From NCBI GenBank assembly GCA_039090855.1, contig CM076995.1, forward strand, positions 119,486,270 to 119,550,269: a stretch of DNA of 64,000 nucleotides, in the 5' to 3' direction. This DNA comes from Macrothele yani (Eukaryota; Arthropoda; Arachnida; Araneae; Macrothelidae). The notes below the pieces were generated by a model. It had not been told where the DNA came from and ran no database searches. It saw only the letters and a program-made list of their open reading frames with translations. This document shows positions 43,560 to 57,960 of the stretch, one piece after another (the stretch's first letter is position 1; each line of letters opens with the position of its first letter). A program made the position numbers and the translations under genes.

Positions 43560-46399
43560 GTTTAAAAGATATGGATTTCTGTAATACACTACATTAGTTG
43601 GGGTCCCACAGACCTCACCGTACCACTTTTGTTACATTTTCCCACCTCACCAACACCGGGTTAAAAAACTTTAAACTTTTATTTTTATTATGCTAAATTA
43701 TTTAATCCAAATGTACAAATTGCAGGCGATTTTAATTTCTTCAGTTTAAAAATAAAGAAAAAACAACAACCTGGAATTCATTTTTGTTCATAACTAAGTT
43801 ATAGTAAATTACAGGAGAACAGGTGGAAGTAGTAAGACGCAAGAACTCCTGAAGAGGATCTAGTGTATAGATAAAAAATTTGAGAGGTAATGTACCTTAA
43901 TAAATTTATCCTCGATAATTCCTGTTAAATATTTATAATACTGAAGTAATAAGAAAAAGCCATGAAGTCATTAATTATTAGAATAAAAACTTCAGCAAGT
44001 CTAAATGAAATACAGTGCTAAACCAATGGCTAATCATCAGATTAACCATAAAATGTCCCACATAACAAATTACGCTCCATTTTTTTAAATAAGAAATTAG
44101 CTAAGCATTTCATTACTCAGCTTGTTGTACACTGGATATGCTGAAATTTCCTATCATACAGAGATTTTTTTTACAATGCAGTTTTATCTTTTTTTTTTTT
44201 TTTAAGTTGCCATTTGATTATACACACGTAGTTTTCAGCTACTTATTCACTAACGGCGGTGGGGGTGGAGGGCATTGAATCTAAAATGCTCAACTCCCTG
44301 ATCTCACCATTTTCTTTGCATATACACAGTAGAACCTTGGTTACACGTTTTTCTAGGGGATGACCTTAAAAAAATATATAGAAATTTCAAAATGTTAAAT
44401 ACTATTGCAATGTTAATGCTATGAAGGTGTACAAGACATTCATTAATGATTTCTTTAAAGTTGGATTAGCGGTGAAAGAAAAGTGTTACACAAATCATAA
44501 AGTATTTTAATAAATTGCAAATATCCTACAATATCTGAAAATCAAACTTCTCTTTCCACAGTTCTATCTGTCTATAAAAATCCTGATTCCAGATTAAGTG
44601 AAATATTCACAACTAAGAATTTGAGACCAGTGCTTTAAAATGCAACACATGAATTAACAGCTTTTTTTCTGGGAATCCTGGATGCATTCATTTTAAATTG
44701 GAATGCTGGATGTTCATGGCACATCTAGAATTTTACTTCTACACCACAGAATGGTGGAGCCAGAAAGTTATGTCCCAATGATTTATCAATTTTTAAATAG
44801 TGCATTGTGTGAGTCATAAATGTGAAACCAATTTTTCATCCAAATTCAAAGTAAACAACATAACCTTCTCCAATGGGATCAAGGTTCAACTTTGCCTGCA
44901 CCAAAAAGTAACACCGCATCGCTGTCTTGACTCTCTAAAAGTTGTAATATACAGGGTTATGTATAAAAGAATTGGAGACTGTGTTTTGATAATCTGAAAT
45001 TCAAATTTTAACGTATAATTGCAAAAAAGCGTATAAATGAATTACATATAACCAAACTGAAAAAGTGGTAGAAACTACAGTAAAATATTGAAATTAATGC
45101 AGAATTCCATATAAAAGTGAAAAACATACAACTGGAAAATGTATAACTGACGTTCCACTGTCTTTGCTTATTCCAAGGATTTTTTTGCACCACAATGCGA
45201 TTTTCATTCAAAATATTTCCACAGCTTTCGGCTCTGCAATAAGATCCAAAATGGAAACAATGGTATTTTTTTTTACTCTATTTAAATGAATACATATATT
45301 TTTTGTTTTATACATTACTTTTTCTTTTCTTTTTTTTTTTCAATTTCCTTTCAGTGCATTACAGATATCTCAACAAATCACTTTATGGCAATTAGCACTC
45401 TGAATTTATTTATTTTTTTCAAGTTAATCTACCTTTGCCATTATTTGTGCTCTAATATTCTACAGCTAGTTAACAATTAAGACAAAGTTTTAACAAGTAA
45501 AATCTTTACATGCATGCAGCAATTTGAATGGTATACAAGGTTTCCATATGGCATAAATTTGTGTCCACATTTTTACATTATTGAAACTTAACACAGAATT
45601 CAAACATATTAGTGCAATTCAAGCATTTAAATTTTTTGGCTGATTTTAAATATACAAACCTTCCCCTGAAATGCTACATATTTATTTATTCTAATCTTCT
45701 GCCACAAGGGCCAAAGAACATTGGAACATGATCTAAAATATAAATACAAAAGATCAGCTCCTGCCACGGGCAGAGTTCGCCCAAATGCGTAATTGCGCTT
45801 CTACTATGCATTGAAATGTGTGTTTACGCATCAAAATTTTACCAATGCGTAAAAAGTATGCATTGAGAATTTTTAACTGAAAAATGTTTTATGTTTTCGT
45901 CTTTTTTTTTATTCAATATTTTTATTTCAGACAATGTTATCAGCAGTATTGTTTGTTAGCTCACAGTCAGATTTGATCTCGCATAGCACACAATCGAGCC
46001 TGGCCATGGTTTGCTTGGCATGACAGCCAGCAGTGACCCGACCAAGGCCAATTCAGGTACAATGTATCATACCTGACTGTGGCATCATCAGGCTCCTAAT
46101 CCCACCATCATTGCTGCTACAGCCAATAGCGATCAGCTGGAAGCAGGTTTTCACAATTCCAGCGCCTCGTGGTCGTGAAGTCGTGATTTCAACTTTGTAG
46201 TATTGAATGATGTCGAAACAGCAAACTATTATGTTTTTTTTTTTGTTTTTTTTTTTTTTTGCAAGACTTAGGCCTATGATGGAAAAAAAATAGCAGAGGA
46301 AAAAAACAGTGAAAGCTGCAAAAAACTAGCAATGGACATACGAAAGCAGCCAAAGAATATGGATGCTGCATTAGACAGACATACACGAGATTTTTCCAT
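43560..46399. other. Unassigned AT-rich DNA
   Basis: No gene. CAGTAGAACCTTGGTTACAC near 44328 resembles a pogo/Tigger terminal repeat but has no partner. A GGCCAAAG-containing segment near 45690-45720 resembles the short insertion at 12305-12563. TTTACGCAT and AATGCGTAAA near 45824-45851 form a small inverted repeat. T runs at 45326 and 46236-46260 are low complexity. Confidence 0.4.
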
Positions 46400-46409
46400 G
46401 GAATTCTGC

Positions 46410-47090
46410 TTTTTCATCATCATTTAGGTTATTCTCAAGATCAATGCAAAACTGAAGACAAATTTGGGGTGGATTAGTGGGGTGTTTTGATAATGGAAGT
46501 AAATGGAGTCAAGATTTTTTCTGTAATCATAATTTCATTTTTCTGCGATGCTGCCTTTGTCCAGTATTGTTATATGTCATTTTATTCCATAAATATTTAG
46601 CTTGAAAATGGAGTAAAAATTTCTGAAAATGGAAGTTCAGTGGAGCAAAAATCCACCTGTTATCTTCAGGCATGATAGTGCACTGGTTTTGAGGAAATTT
46701 GCCTTTTCTGTCATAATTTGGGTTATCCTCAAGATCGATGCATAACTGAACAGAAATTTTGGGGGAATTCATAGTGGTGGAGGGTTGTTTTCCATCCGAG
46801 ACTTTCTAAACTTTTAAAAACGAAAGTTTTGTCTTTCACAACTTTTGAAAACAGAAGTTAAGCGCACCAAAGAGAGAGATTTCACCTGTAATCATAATTT
46901 TATTCTTTACGCAATGTTCCTTCTGCCTAGCATTGTTAAATATCATTTTATTTCATAAATATTTGTATTCCAACTTGAAAACGGAGAGAAAATGTCCAAA
47001 AATGGAAATCGGACATAGAAAAGGTTTCTCCTGTAATTGTAATTTTTTTTCCCACAACGATGTTCCATGTATCCTGTATTTTTCTTAAAT
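46410..47090 (+). repeat. Old tandem array, two to three units
   Basis: GGTTATTCTCAAGATCAATG (46428) and GGTTATCCTCAAGATCGATG (46722) head two units. A second module, GTAATCATAATTTCATTTTT (46522), GTAATCATAATTTTATTCTT (46890) and GTAATTGTAATTTTTTTTCC (47034), appears three times with the phrases CATTTTATT and ATAAATATTT downstream. Unit length varies (about 290-370 bp) through indels. No coding function. Confidence 0.7.
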
Positions 47091-47191
47091 GTTTTCCCAA
47101 AACAGATTTGCATTTCAGCTTGCTGGGAAGGGGGAGGGGGTCCGGAAATGAAATTGATACATGGTGTTCAAAAGTATTCATATCCTCAAGT

Positions 47192-49625
<2,434 letters not shown>

Positions 49626-49633
49626 CTCTAAGT

Positions 49634-50010
49634 TATACTATTTATCTTTTATCTAAAATAGTGAAAGCTATCATGCATTCATTCACAGTCATCAGAGTGA
49701 AAATTCTTTCAGCATGATGGATGAAATTGTATCCAAGGGCATAAAAAAAAGTGACAAAGAAATAGGAAGAGAAAGATATCAGCAAAATGAAAATTTAAAC
49801 ACTAGATGCTGTGCAGCTGCAGAGTCAGCAAAAGACAAATATGGCTGTGGAACCTGCTGAGAAGAAAGCAAGCCTTGCTTAGAAGAGGAAACTAGAGTTG
49901 ATATTCTAGTAAAACAAAACAAGAAGAAAACTGTGTTTGAAGTAGTGTGCTTTAAAACTTTTACTTTAGTAAATTGTGTGGAAGAAATCTTCTCATAATA
50001 CATGGAAATA
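49634..50010. other. Short unassigned spacer
   Basis: No domain seen. Its right part (49965-50010) contains a copy of the SINE family 3 tail module (AAATTGTGTGGAAGAAATCT), which recurs at 51724-51770 in the opposite orientation. Confidence 0.5.
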
Positions 50011-50227
50011 TGTCAGAATTATTAACACAGCAATCAGATATCTCTGAATTGCTTGTATTTACTGCTCATCACATAATATCAATCACATCAGAAAACTTGG
50101 AAATTATATCGTCCTGGAGTGGGAAATGAACCTGCATCTCCCGATTTCCATTCAAGCATGCTATTCATTATATCACCCAGGACGATGAAGTCCCAAGTAT
50201 CCGAGTCTTAAGAATCAGAACATTCTC
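49965..50227 (-). repeat. tRNA-derived SINE, family 3, copy 1
   Basis: On the minus strand the head reads ATCGTCCTGGGTGATATAAT, GAATAGCATGCTTGAATGGA and a box B-like GCAGGTTCATTTCCC, then GTAAATACAAGCAATTCAGA and a tail GTGTTAATAATTCTGACATA, TCCATGTATTATGAGAAG. It matches 51768-51990 closely in the head and body, and 51724-51770 in the tail. Confidence 0.8.
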
Positions 50228-50284
50228 ACATTTTTGCCAGTCAAAGCAAATTCTGCTTCTTCGTAGTGCAGTTAAGTAAACCAT

Positions 50285-50364
50285 CAGTCTCTCAGGTATG
50301 TGATGAACAGTAAATACAAGCAATTCAGAGATGTCCGATTGCTGTGTTAATCATTCTGGCATAC
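50285..50364 (+). repeat. tRNA-SINE family 3, copy 2, left part
   Basis: Body sequence GTAAATACAAGCAATTCAGA, then GTGTTAATCATTCTGGCATA, where it is interrupted at the TA by a Tc1. The missing tail is found at 51724-51770. Confidence 0.8.
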
Positions 50365-51722
50365 ACTCATGGACAATGAAATTTGCGCATGTAGAAAAAA
50401 CATGCTACAACAGCAAAACTTTGCTGGTATGCAAATGATCCACATTTGGTGCGAGTGTGCATGACCACACACCCTGTGGTGGGGCTGCAAGCATGAACCG
50501 GCAGCCTTATAAACAGGCAGTGTAGTCAATGCCCCATGAAAGCAAAAAGCACCAGCCGACGCAAGCAAGAGTACAGAGTGACAAGAATGCCAGGTAGATG
50601 TTAGAAACGTTGATTTATGCAACTTACAGACTTTGAGAAAGGCCTGATCATCGGGCTGTAAACTGCAGGGTGGTCAGTGCGCTGTATAGCCCGCCGCATG
50701 GGTCATACCGTCCGACTGTGTTGGGAGCAGTGGACATGTGACGGCACTGCCACATGGCGGAGCGGCTCCAGATGGCCCAGGAGGACCACCAATAGAGAGG
50801 ATCAACGGATCATGCGCCAGGCACAAATGGCTTCCACGGGGACCTGGTCTACTATACATGCAGATGTAGTGGCTCCTGTGTGCCCACGAACCATTTCTAA
50901 AGCCTCGCGAAAGCAAACATGCGATGCCCCTTATGTGTGGTGCCATTAACACCAGAACATCACTGGCTCCGTGTGCAGTGGTGAAAGGCCGAAGTGACGT
51001 GGAATGCCAAAAACTGGCAATGTGTGGTGTTTAGCGATAAGTGCAGCTTCGTTTTGGGGACAGATGATCATGTCTGGGTGTGGAGCTTCCCAGGTCCACA
51101 GCACAATCCCAACCTTGCTATCAAGCAGTACACCTCCTCCACTGCAGGCATTACGGTACGGGGAGCCATTGCCTAAGATAGCCGATCAGCTCTAGTAGTG
51201 GTATGTGGATCATTGACGAGCCAGAAGTATGTGGATGAGATCCTACGGCCCCATGTGCTCGCATTTTTGGCCGGGATTCCAGGTGCACTGTACCAGCAAG
51301 ATAATGCCCGCCCGCACACGGCTCGGGTTGCCCAGAACTGCCTACGTCATGTCCAGACACTTCCATGGCCTGCCCGCTCCCCAGACATGTTCCCTATTGA
51401 GCATATGTGGGACCAGTTGAAATGTCAGTTGCCACCGTGACACACTATCTGGCATTTGGAGCAAACCGTCCAACACGTGTGGGCCAGTCTGTACGCTTCC
51501 ATGTTGAACCCTATTGCAGCATGTATCGCCGCACAAGGAAGTGAGACGCGCTATTGAAGATGGCCGGACTGCGTGCCACAGATCCCTCTGTAATTGTCCT
51601 GCAGCTCTGTTTTTGCCATCATGTGTATCATTCATCTGTATCATGACATCCATAAAATTTCAGTTCAATCCGATGCTTCCTTCTTGGTGCGCAAATTTGC
51701 GCAAATTTCATTGTCCGTGAGG
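50365..51722 (+). mobile_element. Tc1-like element inserted in a SINE
   Basis: The ends are CACTCATGGACAATGAAATT at 50365 and AATTTCATTGTCCGTGAG ending near 51722. The left is preceded by TA; the right is followed by TT in place of TA. The SINE reads continuously if the element is removed. The length of about 1.36 kb is slightly above the usual. Confidence 0.85.
50612..51550 (+). pseudogene. Tc1-like transposase, decayed
   Basis: The start is degenerate: QLTDFEKGLIIGL near 50627-50665, in which RGLIIG-like helix-turn-helix residues are visible. The middle has RWPRRTTNREDQRIMRQAQM, then NVWCLAISAASFWG, where the usual VVFSDESRF block with the first catalytic Asp reads FSDKCSF in another frame. 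The C-terminal frame has LYQQDNARPHTARVAQNCL and SPDMFPIEHMWDQLK, with the second Asp and the Glu. Only 32 residues separate them, two fewer than in DD34E enzymes, and NPIE is FPIE. Multiple frameshifts and a stop near 51178 make it inactive. Confidence 0.85.
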
Positions 51723-51723
51723 G

Positions 51724-51770
51724 TTTTTCCACGTATTATGAGAATACTTCTTCCACACAATTTACTTGAC
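51724..51770 (+). repeat. tRNA-SINE family 3, copy 2, right part
   Basis: TTTCCACGTATTATGAGAAT and CTTCTTCCACACAATTTACT continue the SINE copy that stops at 50364. Confidence 0.75.
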
Positions 51771-51990
51771 TGGTGAAATTACAAGAATGTTCTGATTTTT
51801 AAGACTCAGATACTTGGGACTTCATCATCCAGGGTAGTGTAACGGATAGCATGCTTGAACAGAAATCAGGAGATGCGGGTTTGATTCCTGCTCCAGGGTG
51901 ATGCAATTTTCATGTTTTATGATGTGATAGATGTTACGTAAATACAAGCAATTCAGAGATGTCCAATTGATGTGTTAATAATTCTGACTT
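51768..51990 (+). repeat. tRNA-derived SINE, family 3, copy 3
   Basis: Head CATCCAGGGTAGTGTAACGG, GATAGCATGCTTGAACAGAA and GCGGGTTTGATTCCTGCTCC (box B) form a fairly complete tRNA-like cloverleaf with the AGGGT/ACCCT-like ends. The body has GTAAATACAAGCAATTCAGA and the tail GTGTTAATAATTCTGAC. It follows copy 2 head to tail. Confidence 0.85.
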
Positions 51991-53115
51991 TTGTTTTGCT
52001 TTGAATTGTAATTTCATATTGTGAATACATTGATGAGCTCCAGTTTAATATTTACATAAATAAGTGAACAATGCTGCTTTGCACTTGCTGTGTTATATTC
52101 ACACTTTTTCGCTGTGCATTCTGATTTTTCACCTGGTTAAAAAGTTCAGTTTTTTTTTTCCCTTTGTCAGTCTCACGTATGATTAGAAAATGAAGAATAC
52201 TTTGATAAAAATTATGTTTTCTGGGTTGCACCAACGTCAAAGTTAGAAATTCGTTATCTTTTTTTTTTTTTTTTTTTTTTTCGAAAATGGAACAAGTAAT
52301 TTTCATGGATTTTGGATGAAAAGATTAGGAAGCTATTTTGTAAAATTTGCAAAGAAAACAAATTTATGGGCATAATGACAACTAAAGGATCACCTTGGTG
52401 ATAAGCATGTAAAGATTCTAACCAGGCTTTCTACTAAAGAATCTGAGTTCTTTAAAAAAGATACACAAGTTTCATTTAATATGGATATTGCTGCAAACAT
52501 AAAAAATGAAAAAAACAATAGATCCAATGTATGATTAAAACAAGCTTAGTTTATTAGATATTTTTAGATGCCTATAAGAATCTTAAAAGGTGCAATGTAT
52601 TCACTTCTTGAACACATCACTGTTGCATGTAGTCATTACAAAACATGAAAATTTTAATGTTATTGTTTTAAAATATGCATATTATATTTATTACTAAATT
52701 AAAGCAAAATGGATCCAAATTCCAAATACACTGAGCGGTAGTGAAATATTTTTCAATATGAAAAAAAATCTGGATTGTTTTTTCATAATTGCCCAGCATT
52801 TTTGCAAGTTTTTTATTTCATCTGTTAATTTTTCTAAAATACTCCCTACTTTTAAAAATTACTCACTAAATTTTTCAAAAGAGTAAAAATACTCCTTTAA
52901 TTTTTTTTTTTTTTTTATCAGTGAACTCTGACCATGGGACAATGTTGCACATGCAATCAGTATTAAATTAACAAATGGAACTCACATTTTTCTTGAGACT
53001 TGTACACAAGAAGCAGAGAGCATTCCAAGACTCAAGTTACAAATAAAAATGTTGCACTGTAGTTGATTCATTTCACAAAGGAAAAAATGTTCCAGTAGAG
53101 GAGTAAACAAGAAGT
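51991..53115. other. Unassigned AT-rich DNA downstream of the zinc-finger gene
   Basis: T runs at 52259-52281 and 52900-52916. It probably includes the 3' untranslated region of the zinc-finger gene on the minus strand; AATAAA on that strand could be near 52812 or 52688. No other feature. Confidence 0.45.
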
Positions 53116-54643
53116 TTACTTATACACAGAAGATCCTAAAGTGCTTAAATTAATTTCTGGGTGCTTTTTCCTAGTGTGTATTCTTAAGGAACCTCTCTCA
53201 GTGAATCTTTTATCACAGATGACACATAAATAAGGGCGTTCCCCCGTGTGAGTACGAATGTGATTGTTTAAGGTTCCTTTATGAATAAAACGCTTACCAC
53301 AAACATCACAGGAAAACGGGCGTTCACCCCCATGAGTCAGCACGTGGCGCTTCAAGTCAGTTTTTTGGACAAAGCTCTTATTGCAAATTTCACAGGCAAA
53401 TGGCCTCTCCCCAGTATGAACACGAAGGTGAGTATTCAAGTCTCCTTTTTGAATGAACCCCTTGCCACAGAAACTGCAGGCAAAAGGTCGCTCACCAGTA
53501 TGCATTCTTAAGTGAGTATTGAGAACTCCCTTGTGCGTGAAACCTCTACCGCAGTTGGTGCACACAAATGGGCGCTCTCCAGTGTGAGTTCGCAAGTGAC
53601 TTTTCAAGTCCCCATTCTGGGTGAAAGTTTTTGGACAAAATTCGCAGGCAAATGGCCTTTCACCTGTGTGAGTCCTTTTATGAACAATAAAATTATCCCT
53701 CCTAGTAAAGCCAGTGTGACAAATATCGCAATTATATGGGCTTTCACCTGTGTGCATGCGAAGATGCCTGAACAGTTCTCGCTTGTAGATGAAACCCTTG
53801 CTGCAGAACTTACATATATGAGGCCTGTCACCTGTATGTAGCCTTAGATGAACATTAAGGGTGCTCTTGCGAGTAAAAACTTTGTGACACACTTTACAAG
53901 CACAAGCCTTCTTGTTTTTCAGCATGGCTTTTTCATTAAAATCCTCTGGCACTTTTGAGCATGAGGCCTGTGAAGTATCCTGTTCTGGAACAGTGTTGTC
54001 ATTCACTTCATCAGAAAATGAAATTTTGGGAGGGAGAGAATTTATATTTGGGGTATCCTCTTTTTCATGTATTAAAGAGTGTAAGGTTAAGCACATTTCT
54101 CTATCAAAATGCAAGTTGCAAGTCTTACAAGTGTGCTCTTCTTTCAAGGAACTATTTGTAGTTGAACTGTAGAAATGATGGTTCATGTTTGAGCATGAGG
54201 GCTGTGAATTATCCTGCTCTGGAACAGCATTGTCTCTCACTTCATCAGTACATGAAAGTTTTGAGGGGAGAAGTTTTATATTTGCAATATCCTCTTTTTC
54301 GTGTATTAAAGAGTGTAAGGTCAAACCTGTTTCTGTATCAAAATGCAAGTTGCAAGTCTTACAGCTGTGCTCTTCTTTCCAGGAACTGTTTGTAGTTTTA
54401 CTGTGAAAATGGTGGTTCATGTTTTTATCAACAGCTTTTTCAGGAAATTCATTCAAAACATGGCTGAAAGCTCTGTCTTTGGTATCAGCCTCGAACAGCA
54501 TGGCACTTTCTGGTACAACACTGCACTCAGGAATGACAGGTACAGGCAAAAGGGGTTCCAGAAGTGGCTCCATATCATTAGTCTTGAAATTCCATTCAGC
54601 AGCAGGCTCCACATACAGAGAGCAGACCAAAATAAAGCTGTAC
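53116..54643 (-). CDS. C2H2 zinc-finger protein, terminal coding exon
   Basis: The most convincing host gene in the window, most likely a nuclear DNA-binding factor. On the minus strand, a TCTTTTTCTAG acceptor ends at 54644, and the exon stays open for about 508 codons to TAA at 53116. An acidic, proline-rich N-terminal part (NDMEPLLEPLLPVPVIPEC) is followed by two copies of a unit of about 79 residues. Each copy begins MNHHF and holds one finger (CKTCNLHF...HSLIH). Then nine tandem C2H2 fingers follow, all with Cys and His in place and TGERP-type linkers; linker 7-8 reads HGGERP. The final finger has a three-residue His spacing variant (HTRKKH). Upstream exons with the true start were not found. 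No frameshift or stop breaks it. Confidence 0.9.
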
Positions 54644-55126
54644 CTAGAAAAAGACATAAGCATATGAAGATGCTGGATGTAACCCGTGTTATCTGTTAAA
54701 ATCAACAAGTTTTCAAAATACCCCTAAAAAAGTTAGGCATTTGTTACAACATCCAACAGAAAACTATTTTTAAAACTGGATTTCACAGCAAAGCTATCTG
54801 CCCTCCCCCAAATGCAGCTTTTAAAGGCTGCACGACTCATCAATCATACCACAAATACCTCAAAGATTTACTTTCATACTTTCAAGGGACAAACCAGCCA
54901 AAATACATTTGTTCAACACATAGTGCAATAAAAGGTTTGATAAAATTTATCCCATATTATTAAGAGTTGATTACTATCTCAGAAAAACCACGAGGTTGCA
55001 AAATAAAAGAATCATGAAGATGTGCTTTACAGAATTTAATCACTGTCTATCACACCTCTGTCTGCTATTAACTGTTGTTTATTTAGGTTATGGTAACCAA
55101 ATTAGTATATTCATCACATAATACAG
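54644..55126. other. Probable intron or upstream part of the zinc-finger gene
   Basis: No repeat or coding match. The open frame continues 65 bases beyond the acceptor but this is not considered coding. Confidence 0.45.
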
Positions 55127-56386
55127 AGGGTGCACCAAAAGTTTTTGGCTCAACCATGAACAAACAGTCATAGATTTGCACCCCTACCTTCACCCCCCAC
55201 TGGGTTTTTTAATGTAATAATACGAGCCTTAGCATGCCTGAAAGGCTACTAGATAAACCATGGAAGGAAAAATGGAGAAGCAAGAGTTCAAAGTTGTGAA
55301 AAAGTATCTGCATAAAAAAAAGGAGGGGGGGGCTGGAGCCAAATGATATATCTATGAATATATGGAGGCAATGCAAGGGGAGGTTGCCCCTTGAAAAAGT
55401 GAGCATCAGAATTCAATCATGGGAGGAGTGTGAAAGATGGCACTCACTCAGCAGACCCTCTGAAGCATCACTGAAGAAAGTGTGGATAAGGTGTACAAAG
55501 CAATACTGGAAAATAGCCGTTTAATGGGCAGGTAGATAAGTAAAACATTGCACATGTCAAAAACAATAGTTGATTGCATTCTGACAGAACATCTGACAAT
55601 AACGAAAAAGGTTGCTGTCTGTTGGGTCCCAAAGCTTCTGGCACTTGAACAAACGGTGCCCAGACGGAACATGTCACAAAGACAATCTTGCACTGTTTGA
55701 AGCCAATGCAGAAGAATTTTTGCAACAATCTGTAACAATGGAAGCATGGTGGCTCACCCACTCTGAAGAAGGCAAAGTCTGCCAATTCTGCTAGAAAGAT
55801 GATAGCAACAGTTTTCTAGTATGCAGAAAGGGGGGGGGCTGATGATGGTGCATTACCTTGTAAAGGGCAAAATCACAACTGGAGCATAGCATGCCAATCT
55901 ACTATGAAAACTTTGACAGAATTTGAAGGATAAATGCAGAGGAAAGCTGAACAAAGTGAGTGTTGTTTCATTAGGATAATGCTTCAAATCACAAATCAAG
56001 TTGTCATGGCTGCCATCCACAGATATAGGTTTGAACTGCTGCCACACCTCCTTACTCACCTAACCTTGCTTGATCAGGCTACCATCGGTTCCCGAAACTT
56101 AAAAAGAACTTGTATGTATTTTTGGATAAATAAAGACATTACTGCTATTGTAAAAGCCTAATTTGACAGCCTTGATACTTATTTAACAGCCTTGGAGGCA
56201 GTCACTTATTTATTAAAGCCTAATTTGATAGCCTAGATCACTTTTTTTGAAGGCCTATAAGAACCTTGGGGTACATCTGGAAAAGTACGCAGACTTTCAA
56301 GGGGCACTACGTAGTAAAATAAGCCTACCTATTTTTCCAAGATTCCTTCACAGTTGGACCAAAAGCTTTTGGGACAGCGCTCGTAC
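55127..56386 (+). pseudogene. Mariner element relic
   Basis: The imperfect ends GGGTGCACCAAAAGTTTTTG (from 55129) and a complementary CCAAAAGCTTTTGGGACAGC near 56358-56377 mark a 1.26-kb element. The decayed protein starts MEKQEFKVVKKYLHKKK (55270). It later has WVPKLLALEQTV near 55625, a GKVCQFC-like KAKSANSAR remnant, and LNCCHTSLLT near 56030, which corresponds to LLPHPPYSPDL. Stops occur every 20-40 codons. Old and inactive. A short segment, TTGACAGCCTTGATACTTAT, is repeated in variant form near 56160-56240. Confidence 0.75.
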
Positions 56387-57280
56387 ATGGGTGTACAAGA
56401 GTTTGTGTGCAGTGATGTATCCAATTTCAAACTTGGACACCTAACATTTTGTCACTAAGAACAACTTCATGTATTTTATACTCTATGATGAATTATTATT
56501 ACAATAATAATTTCCCACTATTATGGAAAACAATCATAAATATTAAAATAAATTCTTTTATTACAATTATAATAATAACAGAGGCCCACACCTCTTCAAA
56601 ACAATGTATCCAGTGAAGTAAATGGCAAAATAAGAATAACAGCACAGAGGTTAACTGTAAACAAGTGTTATTTGTTTTTATAGTTCTGGAATCACTTTTA
56701 TTGGGAGAACAAATTGAAAACTTACATCCTCTCATCTTGGTAGCATGTTAATCTCCAGACAGAGCACAGGGCTGTGGCTGTGAACTCATTTTGCACACAT
56801 AATGACATCAGTACAATGCTGCCAAAATTGTTAGTGGATGACAGGGGTGCTTGCTTAAAAATCAGACATGCTGTGATATAGTTCTGTGACTTGCCAGTTA
56901 TCCCCCCCCCCCACACACACACAAGGGTGGAGTACAGCCATGGACAATAATTATCATCTATGATAGCCAGCCACAATCCAAATAAAATGTCAAAGTAGAT
57001 GCATTGTCTCATGGAGGTGAAATGCATGTCCTTCTGAGCACATGTTCACAGCCCCTGCATGGAGATCAACACACACTGCCAAGGAGGACAGAAGTTTTTA
57101 ACTTTTTTTTTCCCCCAATAAAAATGCTCTGTAACTATAAAAACCAATTACCACTTTGAAAGAGGGCTCTCATTGTAAACAATTAAAAAGTAAAATGAAA
57201 TAACTTATTACTGAGATAAATGATCTTTTATTTATAACTCACAATGAATAATTTGTATCGTCATTGTAACTAAACGAATA
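56387..57280. other. Unassigned
   Basis: AT-rich, with a C run followed by a CA repeat at about 56906-56922. No gene recognised. Confidence 0.45.
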
Positions 57281-57960
57281 AATTATTCATGATAAGTATT
57301 TGGCAGATGAGTTACAAGCTGCTGAAAACAAATTTTGAAAGGTAATGGTAGCATATATATACCCAGCCCTACCATTAACACCCAAACATTTCTGTAGGCT
57401 GGGGGTGGCATGTCTAGAAACAATTTTCAGTAACAAAAAAATTAAATATTGTGTGCTGAAACCTTTGGCCCTCATGAAGACTCCTAATGGAATACCGCCC
57501 ACCAGTTTTTTGTAAAGGTCTGCCAATATGTTCAGCTATTCAACACTTCAAAGCAGTGACCAGTTCAGCTTTGTTTGATGGGTGATCTCATTCTCCATGC
57601 ACCTGATGGTCCAATTCATCCCAGAGATTTTCTATGGGATCCAAGCCAGGACTTTGGGCTGACCAGTCCACCTTTGCAACACCAAAGCCCTCAAACCAAT
57701 CTGCATTACAAGCAGTATGACACTGCATTGTCCTTCCTACAGAGGTATGGGCCTTCCCAAAAGTACTGTCCCAATGTTGGTAGTGCATAATAGTCCAGGT
57801 CTAGGCAGCACTCTGCATTCATGGTTTTGTTCCAAATGACTAATGGACCCAAATTGGGCCACCAAAACAGTTGCACAGCATGTTATTAGTGGCTTAAATT
57901 TCATCATCTGGTCACACCAGAAAAATTCATGTGGCACTTATGTCATCTATTTCTCCCAAA
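57281..57960 (-). pseudogene. Tc1-like transposase fragment
   Basis: On the minus strand YYALPTLGQYFWEGPYLCRK, then DNAVSYCL (second catalytic Asp), and VDWSAQSPGLDPIENLWDEL (catalytic Glu) are visible near 57800-57600. As in the copy at 13721, the SPDLNP motif has become SPGLDP. The helix-turn-helix region and both terminal repeats are missing. Inactive fragment. Confidence 0.75.

Noticed and set aside
44328..44348. Complete Tigger/pogo element
   Set aside because: Only one end-like sequence is present; no partner end or transposase was found.
45286..45480. Hydrophobic 64-codon frame
   Set aside because: Low-complexity T-rich sequence that translates to Phe runs.
51815..51900. Possible functional tRNA gene in SINE family 3
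   Set aside because: The cloverleaf is partly plausible, but the same head with substitutions recurs at 50080-50190 attached to the same body, so it is a SINE head.
53281..54699. Plus-strand frames opposite the zinc-finger exon
   Set aside because: Shadows of the C2H2 repeats; residue patterns repeat with finger spacing on the wrong strand.
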